From contig DATJPD010000069.1 of assembly GCA_035506575.1 (NCBI GenBank), forward strand, positions 34,153-98,152: a stretch of 64,000 nucleotides of DNA, written 5' to 3'. Each line of letters begins with the position of its first letter. Positions within the stretch are counted from its first letter, which is position 1. Source of the DNA: DATJPD01 sp035506575. Its GTDB lineage: Bacteria > Pseudomonadota > Alphaproteobacteria > CACIAM-22H2. Shown piece by piece: positions 19,561 through 29,489 of the stretch. Below the pieces are notes generated by a model. It searched no databases, was not told where the DNA came from, and saw nothing but the letters and a program-made list of their open reading frames with translations. A program made the position numbers and the translations under genes.

Positions 19561-20097
19561 ATGAGCAATCAGCTCGTCGAGACCCTGATGGGGGCGGTGG
19601 TGTTGGTGGTCGCCGCCCTGTTTCTCGCCTTCGCCTATTCCTCGACCAACGTGCGCCCGCTGAACGGCTACGAGATCACGGCCAAGTTCGACCGCGTCGA
19701 CGGGCTCAACCCGGGCAGCGACGTGAAGATCTCGGGCATCAAGGTCGGCACGGTCATCAACGAGCGGCTCGACCCCGACACGTTCCTCGCCATCGTGACC
19801 CTCAGCCTGCAGAACGGCATCAAGCTGCCGACCGACACGGTGGCGCAGGTATCGAGCGAGGGACTGCTGGGCGGCAACTTCCTGGCGCTGGTTCCGGGCA
19901 GCGACGACAAGAACATCGCCCCGGGCGGCGAGATCAAGTACACGCAGGCGCCGGTCAATCTGATGCAGTTGCTCGGCAAGTTCATCTTCAACACCGGGCA
20001 GGCGGCGGCCCAGGGTGCGCAAGGCCAAGGCTCGCAAGGCCAAGGCGCGCAAGGGCAGGGCAGCGCGCCTGCGCCGGCACCCGGCGGCGCGAAGTAG
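19561..20097 (+). CDS. mlaD: Outer membrane lipid asymmetry protein MlaD
   Basis: A 178-residue MCE-domain protein that binds phospholipid in the periplasm as part of the Mla transport system. One N-terminal membrane anchor (VETLMGAVVLVVAALFLAFAYSS) precedes the MCE domain, with FDRVDGLNPGSDVKISGIKVGTV and SSEGLLGGNFLALVPG. The C-terminal tail has a Gln/Gly/Ala repeat (GAQGQGSQGQGAQGQG) and is Pro-rich, probably disordered. The ATG at 19561 follows the ndufA12 stop by 10 nt; an upstream frame from 19513 overlaps that gene. The other mla genes are not in this window. Confidence 0.92.
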   Translation: MSNQLVETLMGAVVLVVAALFLAFAYSSTNVRPLNGYEITAKFDRVDGLNPGSDVKISGIKVGTVINERLDPDTFLAIVTLSLQNGIKLPTDTVAQVSSEGLLGGNFLALVPGSDDKNIAPGGEIKYTQAPVNLMQLLGKFIFNTGQAAAQGAQGQGSQGQGAQGQGSAPAPAPGGAK

Positions 20098-20190
20098 CTC
20101 CGCCGGCACGACCTCGCCCGGCGGCCGCAACAGCATGATCACGGGCAGGGCGGTCATGGCGGCGCCATATTCGATGGCTATTCACGCATC

Positions 20191-20664
20191 ATGAAGTACG
20201 CCCTCGCCTGCGGCTGCCTGATCGCGCTCCTGACCGGTGGCGTTGCCGGGGCGCAAACATCTGAAGACGTGCCCGCCCCGGGAACGATACCGGCGCCGGC
20301 ACCTGAAACGGCACCCGCCCAGCCGGCACCCGGATCCGCAAGCGACGAGCCACACTGGCTGGCGCCGTCGACCATGGCGGTCCTTCAGGGGCTCGACAAG
20401 ATCACCGGCCACGTGCGCACGATCGAGGCGAAGATCGACCAGTCGGTCCGCTTCGGCACGCTCGATATCCTGGTCCGCACCTGCCGCAAGCGGCCGCCCG
20501 AGGAGCCGCCCGAGAGTGCGGCCTATCTGCAGATCACCGAGACCAAGCCCGGCGAGCCGTCGAAATCGCTGTTCAGCGGCTGGATGTTCGCCTCCTCGCC
20601 GGCCGTCTCCGCCCTCGAAGACCCCGTCTACGACGTGTGGGTCATCGACTGTAAGGGCGTTTAG
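20191..20664 (+). CDS. DUF2155 periplasmic protein
   Basis: A 157-residue protein with a signal peptide ending at AGAQ, a Pro/Ala-rich linker and a DUF2155 domain: LQGLDKITGHVRTIEAKIDQSVRFGTLDILVRTCRKRPPEEPPESAAYLQI, then FSGWMFASSPAVSALEDPVYDVWVIDC. Two Cys are conserved in the family. Function is unknown; the gene regularly neighbours aat and complex I accessory genes in alphaproteobacteria, as here. It converges with aat with a 3-nt gap. Confidence 0.9.
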   Translation: MKYALACGCLIALLTGGVAGAQTSEDVPAPGTIPAPAPETAPAQPAPGSASDEPHWLAPSTMAVLQGLDKITGHVRTIEAKIDQSVRFGTLDILVRTCRKRPPEEPPESAAYLQITETKPGEPSKSLFSGWMFASSPAVSALEDPVYDVWVIDCKGV

Positions 20665-20667
20665 GCT

Positions 20668-21324
20668 CTAACCCTCGACCATCGCGTCGAGGATGGCCTG
20701 GCCGTCCGCGTCGAGCTCGCGCGGAAACCGTGCGTCGCTTTCGAGCGCTGTGTCGAGGCGCTTGCGATAGATTCGCCGGCTGATCTCGAGCGCCCCGAAG
20801 CGCGCGAGATGTGCGGTGACGAACTGGGTGTCGAGGAGCGTGAAGCCGCCGCGCCTGAGCCGTGCGACCAGATGCACGAGGGCCACTTTGCTCGCATCGG
20901 TGACGCGGCTGAACATGCTTTCGCCGAAAAACGCGCCGCCGAGCGCCACGCCATAGAGGCCGCCGGCGAGCGTCGGCGAGCCGCCCTCGTCCAGCCAGCA
21001 TTCGAGGCTGTGCGCTGCCCCCATGGCGTGCAGGGCGGTGTAGAGCCGGATGATCTCGGTGTTGATCCAGGTCGATTTGCGGCTGGGCGTGCGCTCGGCG
21101 CAGCCCTGCAGGACGCCCAGGAAGTCGCGGTCGGCGGTCACCTGGAACCGGCCCTGGCGTACCGTCTTCTTCAGCCGGCGCGGGATGTGGAATCCATCCA
21201 GCGGCAGCACGCCGCGGCGCTCGGGATCGACCCAGAACAGCTCCGGATCCTCCGCACTCTCGGCCATCGGGAACAGGCCGGTCGCGTATGCGCGCAGCAG
21301 GAGATCTGGCGTGAGCTCGCTCAT
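20668..21324 (-). CDS. aat: Leucyl/phenylalanyl-tRNA-protein transferase
   Basis: A 218-residue enzyme of the N-end rule pathway: it adds Leu or Phe from tRNA to proteins with N-terminal Arg or Lys, marking them for ClpS/ClpAP. Motifs: LLLRAYATGLFPMAESAEDPELFWVDPERRGVLPL, CWLDEGG near the middle, GGLYGVALGGAFFGESMFS and LDTQFVTAHLARFGA. The ATG at 21324 gives the family's normal N-terminus; the frame stays open 320 bases further upstream without reason to be coding. It would normally follow accC, here about 3.9 kb away. Confidence 0.95.
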   Translation of the reverse strand: MSELTPDLLLRAYATGLFPMAESAEDPELFWVDPERRGVLPLDGFHIPRRLKKTVRQGRFQVTADRDFLGVLQGCAERTPSRKSTWINTEIIRLYTALHAMGAAHSLECWLDEGGSPTLAGGLYGVALGGAFFGESMFSRVTDASKVALVHLVARLRRGGFTLLDTQFVTAHLARFGALEISRRIYRKRLDTALESDARFPRELDADGQAILDAMVEG

Positions 21325-21605
21325 CGCCCCGATTATGTAGGATCGGGACGGCCGCATGCCAGTGCCCGAAGGCGCGCCGGCAGTCCGGGGGACTCGGGAG
21401 CCCGAAGCCGCCGGCAGGGCTGCGCGGAGCGGCGCTGGCCGGGGTCGGGCCGGGATCGGCCGCGCACCCGCGCAACACACGCGCGCTATTTTTCCCCCGC
21501 GTGAGAGAACTCTATGGGCGGAATGCGGCCTTCGTTCTTTTTCCGCCTTGCCGCCGCTTGCGCAGCGCCCGTAAAGTTGCCGCCGCACATTGCGAGGCAA
21601 CGCCC

Positions 21606-21821
21606 GTGACCGAACGCACCACCGATCGCCGCCTTTGGGTCGCATCCGAGACCGCGGAGAGCGAGCTCGAAGAACGGGCGCTCCTCGGCTCGATCCTGCA
21701 ATACATCCGTACGCGCGTCACCCTTGCCCGCGATCTCGCGCACGAGATGGAGCGCCGGCGCCCCGCACCGGCCCCCAAACCCGGGCGCGCAACACGATCG
21801 GCGCGGCGCGAAAGCCAGTAG
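21606..21821 (+). CDS. Possible small basic protein, 71 residues
   Basis: A GTG-started frame with GAGG eight bases upstream encodes VTERTTDRRLWVASETAESELEERALLGSILQY..., a helical segment followed by a basic Arg/Pro-rich tail. No family recognised. Codon pattern is acceptable but the evidence is thin. The 281 bp between aat and this frame shows no other gene. An overlapping minus-strand frame (21486-21878) is less convincing. Confidence 0.35.
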   Translation: MTERTTDRRLWVASETAESELEERALLGSILQYIRTRVTLARDLAHEMERRRPAPAPKPGRATRSARRESQ

Positions 21822-21908
21822 GTCCTGCGAAGGCAGCGCCACCTTGCGCATCAGCGGCACCATCGCCGCGGCGATCACGAAGCATACGGCGATTGCGAGA
21901 GAAGAGCG

Positions 21909-23099
21909 TTAGTGGATGGTCTCGAGCGCCAGCGCGATGCCTTGGCCGCCGCCGATGCACAAGGTGACGAGGCCGCGCTTGAGGCCGTCGCGCCGCATCG
22001 AGTGGACGAGCCGCGTCGTGAGCACGGCCCCCGTGGCGCCGATCGGATGGCCGTGAGCGACGGCACCGCCCTCGACGTTGACGATGTCCTCGGGCAGGCC
22101 GAGCTCGCGCGCCACCACGAGGGCGATCGCCGCGAATGCCTCGTTGATCTCGGCGCGCTCGATCTGCTTGGTCGTCCAGCCGGCGCGGCCCAGCGCCTGC
22201 TGCACGGCGGGGATCGGCCCGAGGCCGAACATCTTCGGATCGACGGCAGCGATGCCATGGGAGACGAGCCGGGCGACCGGCTCCAGGCCGCGCTGCGTCG
22301 CCCAGGCTTCGTCGGCCACCACCATGGCGGCCGCACCCGTGTTCAGCCCCGGCGCGTTGCCGGCGGTAATGGTTCCCTCAGGACGAAACGCCGGCTTGAG
22401 CTTCGCCAGCGCCTCGAGCGTCGTATCCGGACGGTTGTGCTCATCCGCGTCGAACACGGTCGGTCCTTTGCGACCCGGCACCTGGACCGGGATGATCTCG
22501 TCCTTGAACTTGCCGGCCGCCTGGGCCTGGCTGAAGCGTTGCTGCGAGCGCAGCGCCCAGCGGTCCTGCGCCTCGCGTCCGACCTGGAATTCGCGCGCGA
22601 GATCCTCGGTGTGCCAGCCGGACGGCTGATCCGAGAACGCATCGTTGAGGCCGTCGCGCAGCACGCTGTCGTAAAGCTGTCCGTCGCCGAGCCGGTAGCC
22701 CCAGCGGCCGCGCGCGAGGAGGTACGGCGCCTGGTCCATGTTCTCCATGCCGCCGGCGACCGCGACGTCGATCGAGCCGAGCAGAATCTCCTGGGCCGCC
22801 GAGACGATCGCCTGCGCGCCCGAGCCGCACACGCGGTTGACGCTCAGCGCGGGCACCGTGACCGGCAGGCCCGCGCGGATGGCGGCTTGGCGCGCCGGGT
22901 TCATCTTGTTGCCGGCCTGGACCACGTTGCCCATGACCACGGTGCCGATCTCGTCGGGCTCGAGGCGCGCGTGCCCGATCGCGGCGGCAATGGCGGCGGC
23001 GCCGAGATCGGTGGCGGCGACGTCCTTGAGGCTGCCGCCGAAGGTGCCGATGGCGGTGCGGACTGGGGCTACGAGAATGACGGAACGGGCGGAGGCCAT
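21909..23099 (-). CDS. Acetyl-CoA acetyltransferase (thiolase)
   Basis: A 396-residue thiolase that makes or cleaves acetoacetyl-CoA, or a longer 3-ketoacyl-CoA. Nucleophile Cys91 is in SVNRVCGSGAQAIVSA, the NEAFA block is EINEAFAAIAL, the catalytic His is in GGAVAHGHPIGATGA and the second Cys in TLCIGGGQGIALALE. AGGAG lies seven bases before the ATG; the frame open upstream of it runs through the promoter region. It is divergent from an HxlR regulator gene, which probably controls it. Specificity is not decided by the sequence. Confidence 0.93.
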   Translation of the reverse strand: MASARSVILVAPVRTAIGTFGGSLKDVAATDLGAAAIAAAIGHARLEPDEIGTVVMGNVVQAGNKMNPARQAAIRAGLPVTVPALSVNRVCGSGAQAIVSAAQEILLGSIDVAVAGGMENMDQAPYLLARGRWGYRLGDGQLYDSVLRDGLNDAFSDQPSGWHTEDLAREFQVGREAQDRWALRSQQRFSQAQAAGKFKDEIIPVQVPGRKGPTVFDADEHNRPDTTLEALAKLKPAFRPEGTITAGNAPGLNTGAAAMVVADEAWATQRGLEPVARLVSHGIAAVDPKMFGLGPIPAVQQALGRAGWTTKQIERAEINEAFAAIALVVARELGLPEDIVNVEGGAVAHGHPIGATGAVLTTRLVHSMRRDGLKRGLVTLCIGGGQGIALALETIH

Positions 23100-23199
23100 G
23101 CGGGTTCTCCTGGACGATGTAACTTGTAAAATGATAGTAACTAGATTAAATGTCAATCACTAGCTTTTAAGAACTCATTCGGTTATAAGAGATCCCTCG
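23100..23199. promoter_or_regulatory. Divergent thiolase / hxlR control region
   Basis: This 100-bp stretch is much richer in A+T than its surroundings. Minus strand: TTGACA (revcomp of 23151-23156) is a consensus -35 toward the thiolase. Plus strand: TTGTAA (23124-23129), 17 nt, TAAATG (23147-23152) toward hxlR. GTAACTTGT and GTAACTAG form an imperfect direct repeat and GATTAAATGTCAATC an inverted one, either of which could bind the HxlR protein. Confidence 0.5.
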
Positions 23200-23673
23200 A
23201 TGGCAAAGACTTACGGCCAGACCTGCCCGGTGGCGCGCACGCTCGAGATCATCGGCGAGCGCTGGACCCTGCTCATCGTGCGCGACCTCTTCCGTGGGTC
23301 CCGGCGTTTCCAGGACCTGCAGGACTCGCTGGTCGGGGTAGCGCCGAACGTGTTGTCGGAGCGCCTCAAGACGCTCGAGGAGCATGGCCTCATCCGGCGC
23401 GAGTTCTATTCCGAGCATCCGCCGCGGGCCGCCTACGCGTTGACCCCGCTCGGCCGCGAGTTGCAGCCGGCGCTGCGCGCGTTGGCCGTGTATGGGGCCA
23501 AGCATCTCGGCGGCTCGGTCGACGTCCTGCACGCGGCGTGCGACCACCGGATCGAGATGCGGCCCTATTGTCCGCATTGCGACATCGAGGTGCCCGCGGA
23601 CGAGGTCAGGGTGACGTATCCGGACGACCCGCGCGCGTTGCAGGAAACCAAGGCGCGGCGGCGGGCGCGATGA
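23200..23673 (+). CDS. HxlR family transcriptional regulator
   Basis: A 157-residue winged-helix regulator: CPVARTLEIIGERWTLLIVRDLFRGSRRFQDLQDSLVGVAPNVLSERLKTLEEHGLIRREFY is the classic HxlR DNA-binding region, with the Cys near the N-terminus that senses oxidants or electrophiles in some members. A C-terminal extension holds two CxxC-like spots (HAACDH and YCPHCDIEV). It is translationally coupled (ATGA) to the MATE exporter gene and divergent from the thiolase gene, both probable targets. Confidence 0.92.
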   Translation: MAKTYGQTCPVARTLEIIGERWTLLIVRDLFRGSRRFQDLQDSLVGVAPNVLSERLKTLEEHGLIRREFYSEHPPRAAYALTPLGRELQPALRALAVYGAKHLGGSVDVLHAACDHRIEMRPYCPHCDIEVPADEVRVTYPDDPRALQETKARRRAR

Positions 23674-25103
23674 GCCCCTATAGCGCGGTCCCGGCGCAGG
23701 CGGTCGAAAGCCTCGCACCGGCATCGATCCCGTCACCGCCGCGCACCATGGACGGGCGTACGCGGCGGCTGCTCGAAAGCCCGATCTTCGGAATTCTCAT
23801 CCGGCTCGCGCTGCCGAACGTGGCCGTGATGGTGGCCCAGGCGGCGACCGGACTCATCGAGACCTATTTCATCGGCCGCCTCGGCACCGACGCGCTCGCC
23901 GGCGTGTCGATGGTGTTTCCTGCCGTCATGCTGATGCAGATGATGTCGGCGGGTGCGATGGGCGGCGGCATCTCTTCGGCCGTGGCGCGGGCACTCGGAG
24001 CCAACCGGCGAGCGGACGCCGACGACCTCGCGCTGCATGCGCTGATCATCAGCGTCGTCTTCGGCATCGCGTTCATGGCGGCACTGCTGCCGGGCGGGCC
24101 GTGGCTCTATCGCGCGATGGGCGGCGAGGGCGCATCGCTCGCCGCGGCGCTGACCTACTCCAACGTCGTGTTCGCGGGGGCCGTCCTGATCTGGGTGTTC
24201 AACAGCCTGGGCAACGTGCTGCGCGGGACCGGCAACATGATCGTGCCGGCGACCGTCACCTGCGTCGGCGTGGTCGTGCTGGTGCCATTGTCGCCGTGCC
24301 TGATCTTCGGCTGGGGACCGTTCCCGCGTCTCGGCGTGGCCGGCGGCGCGTACGCGCTCCTTGCCTATTATGTCGCGGGCTCGGCAGCACTCGCAGCCTA
24401 TCTGTGGTCCGGCCGCGGCGTGTTGCGGCCGCGGCTCTTCGGCGTGGTGCTGCGCTGGAGCCTCTTCCGCGAGATCCTGCGGGTCGGCATCGTGGCGGCG
24501 TTCAGCACGATCCAGACCAACCTGACGGTCGCGATCACGACCGGGTTGATCGGCAGCTTCGGCACCGCGGCGATCGCGGGCTATGGCGTCGGCTCGCGGC
24601 TTGAATATCTCCTCGTGCCGCTGGTCTTCGGTCTCGGCGCGCCCCTGGTGGCGCTGGTCGGCACGGCGATCGGGGCGGGGCAGCACGGCCGCGCCCTGCA
24701 GGCGGCCTGGGCCGGTGCCGCCGTCGCCTTCGTCCTGACCGAGACGATCGGTGTCGCCGCGGCGATCTGGCCCGCGGCCTGGCTGTCGCTGTTCGGGACG
24801 GATCCCGCCATGCTGGCGGCCGGTGCGGCCTATCTGCGCGAGGTCGGCCCGGCCTACGGCCTGTTCGGCCTCGGCATGGCGCTCTATTTCGCCTCGCAGG
24901 GTGCAGGGCGTCTGCTATGGCCGGTGCTCGCCGGCACCGTACGCCTGGTCATCGCCACCGCCGGCGGCTATGCCCTGCTGCGTTGGACCGGGCAGCTCGA
25001 CCACGTGTTCTACTCCCTCGCAGCTGCCCTGGTCGTCTTCGGCGCCATCAACGCCGCAGCCGTGCTCGCCGGGGTGTGGTTCCGCGGCCGGGCCTCAGTG
25101 TAA
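23670..25103 (+). CDS. MATE family multidrug/toxin efflux protein
   Basis: A 477-residue inner-membrane protein with about 12 helices in two MatE repeats. Family features: RLALPNVAVMVAQAATGLIETYFIGRLGTDALAGVSMVFP in the first half and FSTIQTNLTVAITTGLIGSFGTAAIAGYGVGSRLEYLLVPLVFGLGAPLVALVGTAIGAG in the second. It exports cationic compounds or metabolites in exchange for Na+ or H+. The ATG overlaps the hxlR stop, so expression is coupled. Substrate unknown. Confidence 0.93.
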   Translation: MSPYSAVPAQAVESLAPASIPSPPRTMDGRTRRLLESPIFGILIRLALPNVAVMVAQAATGLIETYFIGRLGTDALAGVSMVFPAVMLMQMMSAGAMGGGISSAVARALGANRRADADDLALHALIISVVFGIAFMAALLPGGPWLYRAMGGEGASLAAALTYSNVVFAGAVLIWVFNSLGNVLRGTGNMIVPATVTCVGVVVLVPLSPCLIFGWGPFPRLGVAGGAYALLAYYVAGSAALAAYLWSGRGVLRPRLFGVVLRWSLFREILRVGIVAAFSTIQTNLTVAITTGLIGSFGTAAIAGYGVGSRLEYLLVPLVFGLGAPLVALVGTAIGAGQHGRALQAAWAGAAVAFVLTETIGVAAAIWPAAWLSLFGTDPAMLAAGAAYLREVGPAYGLFGLGMALYFASQGAGRLLWPVLAGTVRLVIATAGGYALLRWTGQLDHVFYSLAAALVVFGAINAAAVLAGVWFRGRASV

Positions 25104-25206
25104 GTATTCGGGCGCGGCCATCGGCTATTGGCCTCCGCACAGCGCGCCTGTTCGGGCGATCAAAGGCAGAAGGCGGACGCCGGACTTGGCCGAGTCGTGG
25201 CAAACA

Positions 25207-26550
<1,344 letters not shown>

Positions 26551-26556
26551 GGCCCG

Positions 26557-27003
26557 CTATTCGATGACGAGCAGGGGTTCGCCGTATTCTACCGGCGCGC
26601 CGTTGGCGATCAGGATGCGCGTCACCGTGCCGGCGCGGGGTGCGCGGATCGCGTTCATGACCTTCATTGCCTCGATGATGAGGACCGTCTGGCCTTCGCG
26701 CACTTTGTCGCCCGGCTTGACGAAGTGCGGTGCATTCGGCTCCGGCGCCAGATAGGCGGTCCCCACCATCGGCGAGGTGAGCGCGCCAGCCGGCGTGTTC
26801 GAAGCCGCGGCCGCCGGTGCTGCGGCAGCGGCGATGACCGGTGCCGGCGCCGCCGCGGCGGCGATCATTGGCGCCGTGCCCGGCATGGCGACGCGCACGC
26901 GGCGCTCGCCTTCGGCGTATTCGATCTCGCCCAGCCCGGTCTCCTTGAGCAGCTCGGCCAGCCGGCGGATCAGGTCCGGGTCGATCGTGAGTTTGTCCGC
27001 CAT
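26557..27003 (-). CDS. accB: Acetyl-CoA carboxylase biotin carboxyl carrier protein
   Basis: A 148-residue carrier protein. The N-terminal helical part (DPDLIRRLAELLKETGLGEIEYAEG) is followed by an Ala/Pro-rich linker (about 45-75) and the biotinyl domain with the biotinylated Lys114 in IIEAMKVMNAI. The start codon overlaps the aroQ stop by one base. Works with AccC and with the carboxyltransferase encoded elsewhere. Confidence 0.97.
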   Translation of the reverse strand: MADKLTIDPDLIRRLAELLKETGLGEIEYAEGERRVRVAMPGTAPMIAAAAAPAPVIAAAAAPAAAASNTPAGALTSPMVGTAYLAPEPNAPHFVKPGDKVREGQTVLIIEAMKVMNAIRAPRAGTVTRILIANGAPVEYGEPLLVIE

Positions 27004-27455
27004 CAGTCTTCGTCCCCGATGATGCGCGCGAGAGCATCCAGCGCGTAGAGATAGCCGTCGGGACCGAGCCCGCAGATCACGCCGTGCGCCGCGCGGCTGA
27101 TATAAGAGTGATGCCGGAACTCCTCGCGCCGGTAGATGTTCGAGATGTGCACCTCGATCACCGGCAACTCGCAGATCATCAGCGCATCGAGAAGAGCCAC
27201 CGAGGTGTGCGTGTAGGCGCCGGCATTGATGACGATCCCGTCGGCCACGTCGCGCGCTTCGTGCAGCCAGGCGACCATCTCGCCCTCGATGTTGCTCTGG
27301 CGGAAGTCCAGGGTGAGGCCCAGCGCCCCGGCGCGCTCGCGGCACGCAGCCTCGATGTCGCCGAGCGTCGCCCGGCCGTAGATCTCCGGCTGCCGCACGC
27401 CCAGCATGTTGAGGTTCGGCCCGTTGAGGACGAGGATGACGGGAGAGCTCGGCAT
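27003..27455 (-). CDS. aroQ: 3-dehydroquinate dehydratase, type II
   Basis: A 150-residue shikimate-pathway enzyme converting 3-dehydroquinate to 3-dehydroshikimate. Motifs: LVLNGPNLNMLGVRQPEIYG (with catalytic Tyr), DFRQSNIEGEMV, VINAGAYTHTSVALLDAL and VEVHISNIYRREEFRHHSY (catalytic His). An alternative start 18 bases upstream adds MMYNRA. TATAAC at 27460-27465 on this strand could be a -10, so the mRNA may be nearly leaderless. First gene of the aroQ-accB-accC operon. The frame stays open far upstream antisense to the paralogue array, which I regard as fortuitous. Confidence 0.96.
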   Translation of the reverse strand: MPSSPVILVLNGPNLNMLGVRQPEIYGRATLGDIEAACRERAGALGLTLDFRQSNIEGEMVAWLHEARDVADGIVINAGAYTHTSVALLDALMICELPVIEVHISNIYRREEFRHHSYISRAAHGVICGLGPDGYLYALDALARIIGDED

Positions 27456-27644
27456 GGCGCGGTTATACATCATAAAAACTGGGCCCAAACCACGATTTTT
27501 GCTTCGATTTCGGCAAATCCGGCGCCGCGGGCGGCCGCCGCGGCCGGCAGCCATGTTTTCGCGGGCTGAAAGGTTCCTTATTCTCTGGGGAGCCGGATTG
27601 CGATTCGGCCGGGTGCCGCATCGCAGGGCTGGCGACAGGAGCCG

Positions 27645-28559
27645 ATGCACTTCCATTTTCTGCTGACCAATCACTACCCGTACGGCGTTTACAAGATCGA
27701 AGATCATGTGAAGCTGATCGGCGGCGGGCTTTCGGCCCTGGGGCACAAGGTGACCTACGGCTTCGATGAGGACGTGGCGCCGTGGCCGGGCGTCAACCTG
27801 CTCGTCGAGTTCTTCAACCGCAGCTCCGTCGTCGACCAGGTGATCGCGCTCAAGGCCGCGCGGACGCGCTATGCCTTCGGCCTCATCTGCCACGAGGATC
27901 TCCAGGACGCCGTCATGGACGATCCCGACTTCCCCGACCGGCGGCGGGGCCTGGAGCGGATCCTGCCGCACATGGACTTCGTCTGGACGGTAGTCCCCAG
28001 CGACTACACGGGCCTCGCCGGCGGGGAGCGTGTCCGCACCCTCGAATACGGCTACGTTCCCTCGCTGCGGCGTCCGAACGTCCTGACCCGCGACATCGAC
28101 GTGCTCTTCTACGGCTTCGTCGGGCCGCGGCGGGGGCCCGTGTTCAACGCGCTCGTGCAGCGGGGCCTGCGGGTGTCGATGACGACGGGCATTCTTCCCG
28201 GCTACTTCAAGAACGATCTGCTCGACCGCGCGCGCGTCGTCGCCGACGTGCGGCGCTCGGAGGGCGTTCGCTTCCTGGCGCCGTCGCGCCTGGCCACGGT
28301 CCTTCACGCCGGCGTGGCGCTGGTCGTCGAACGCTTCGATGCGGGACCTTTGTCCGCGTTCTATCCCTACACCGCCAACGCGCCGATGGCCGAGTTCGTA
28401 GATCTGTGCGAGCGCGTGGCCCGCGCGGATCAGTGCCTGGCGCTGGGTGCCGCCGCGCGCGAGGAGTTTGCGGCCCACACCTCGATGGCGGAGAATCTGC
28501 GCCGCGTCATGGATCTGCCGGTGTTCGAAGAACTCGCTGTTGCCGTCGCGGATCGGTGA
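27645..28559 (+). CDS. Tandem paralogue 1 of 6, GT-B-like protein of unknown function
   Basis: 304 residues. It starts MHFHFLLTNHYPYGVYKIED, then GGGLSALGHKVTYG, VNLLVEFFNRSSVVDQV, GLICHEDLQDAV, RRRGLERILPHMDFVWTVVPSDY, RDIDVLFYGFVG, DLLDRARVVADVRRSEGVRF, LAPSRLATVLHAGVALVVERFD and a final HTSMAENLRRVMDLP. The second half follows the pattern of GT-B glycosyltransferases of the Glyco_trans_1_2/CgeB-like type, where an Arg-containing motif and a following G.x.VVSE loop bind the nucleotide sugar. No signal peptide or membrane helix. An AGGAG site lies before the ATG. It opens a same-strand array of six related genes. The glycosyltransferase call is inference. Confidence 0.8.
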   Translation: MHFHFLLTNHYPYGVYKIEDHVKLIGGGLSALGHKVTYGFDEDVAPWPGVNLLVEFFNRSSVVDQVIALKAARTRYAFGLICHEDLQDAVMDDPDFPDRRRGLERILPHMDFVWTVVPSDYTGLAGGERVRTLEYGYVPSLRRPNVLTRDIDVLFYGFVGPRRGPVFNALVQRGLRVSMTTGILPGYFKNDLLDRARVVADVRRSEGVRFLAPSRLATVLHAGVALVVERFDAGPLSAFYPYTANAPMAEFVDLCERVARADQCLALGAAAREEFAAHTSMAENLRRVMDLPVFEELAVAVADR

Positions 28560-28562
28560 GAG

Positions 28563-29489
28563 ATGCATTTCCACCTCCAGCTGGCGAACCACTATTTCGG
28601 CGGGCTGTACCTGATCGAGGACATCGTGATGCCCGTGGTGTGGGGGCTGCGCGCGCGCGGACACCGCGTGACCATGGGCTTCCTGCCGGAATTGCCGCCC
28701 TGGCCTTCGGTCGTCCTGGTGATGGAGTATTTCGAGCTCGATCACGTCACGGACGGCTTCCTGCAGTGGCGAAACGATCCCGCCGAGCGGAAATGCGTCG
28801 GGGTCCTGTGCACGGAAGACATCAGCGACACGCTGGTGATGGATCATCCCGACTATCCGGGCCGCCGGCGCAATCTGCTGCGCGTCCTGCCGCACTGCGA
28901 TTTCGTGTGGCCGATCGTGCCCAGCGACTACGCGGCGCATGTCCCGCCCGAGCGGCTGGCGTTCCTCGATTTCGGATATCTCGACGCCTTGCGCCGCGAC
29001 GGTCTGCCGGCCGCCGAGCGCGACATCGATGTGCTGCTGTATGGCTCCGTGAACGAGCGGCGCAGCCGCATTCTGGAGGAGCTCAGGAAGAAAGGCCTCA
29101 AGGTCGCGGCAACCCGCGGATTGTTGCCGGACTACATGCGCGACAATCTGATCGGCCGGGCGAAGGTGGTGCTCGACGTGAAGCGCTCGGACGCCGTGAG
29201 GTTCACCTCGCCGTCCCGCATCTGCACCGCGCTCCAGATGGGGGCGACACTGGTGTCCGAGCGATTCGACACCAGCCGGCTTGGCTCGCTCTACCGCTAC
29301 ACGGAGGCCTGCGCATTCGAGGAGGTCGTGGAGCGCTGCTGGGAGCTCGTGCGGGCGCCGGACTGCCTCGAGCGGGGCCTCGCCGCCCGCGAGCAGTTCC
29401 GGCACGAGACATCGATGGCCGACAATCTCGGGCGGGCCATGAACCTGCCGGTCTTCGCCGAGCTCGCCGCCGCCACGGCCGTCCGATGA
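28563..29489 (+). CDS. Tandem paralogue 2 of 6, GT-B-like protein
   Basis: 308 residues and one of the most complete copies: FHLQLANHYFGGLYLIEDIVMPVVWGLRARGHRV, VVLVMEYFELDHVTDGFLQ, GVLCTEDISDTLVMDHPDYPGRRRNLLRVLPHCDFVW, RDIDVLLYGSVNERR, DNLIGRAKVVLDVKRSDAVRF, TSPSRICTALQMGATLVSERFDTSRLGSLYRYTEA and HETSMADNLGRAMNLPVF. It starts 3 nt after paralogue 1 and its stop overlaps the start of paralogue 3, so all are probably on one transcript. Same uncertain glycosyltransferase assignment. Confidence 0.8.
   Translation: MHFHLQLANHYFGGLYLIEDIVMPVVWGLRARGHRVTMGFLPELPPWPSVVLVMEYFELDHVTDGFLQWRNDPAERKCVGVLCTEDISDTLVMDHPDYPGRRRNLLRVLPHCDFVWPIVPSDYAAHVPPERLAFLDFGYLDALRRDGLPAAERDIDVLLYGSVNERRSRILEELRKKGLKVAATRGLLPDYMRDNLIGRAKVVLDVKRSDAVRFTSPSRICTALQMGATLVSERFDTSRLGSLYRYTEACAFEEVVERCWELVRAPDCLERGLAAREQFRHETSMADNLGRAMNLPVFAELAAATAVR

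Noticed and set aside
27003..29405. An 800-codon open frame on the minus strand running from aroQ through the paralogue array
   Set aside because: Only its last 150 codons (aroQ) match a known protein. The rest is antisense to well-conserved paralogues and shows the His/Gln/Arg-rich composition typical of shadow frames in high-GC DNA.
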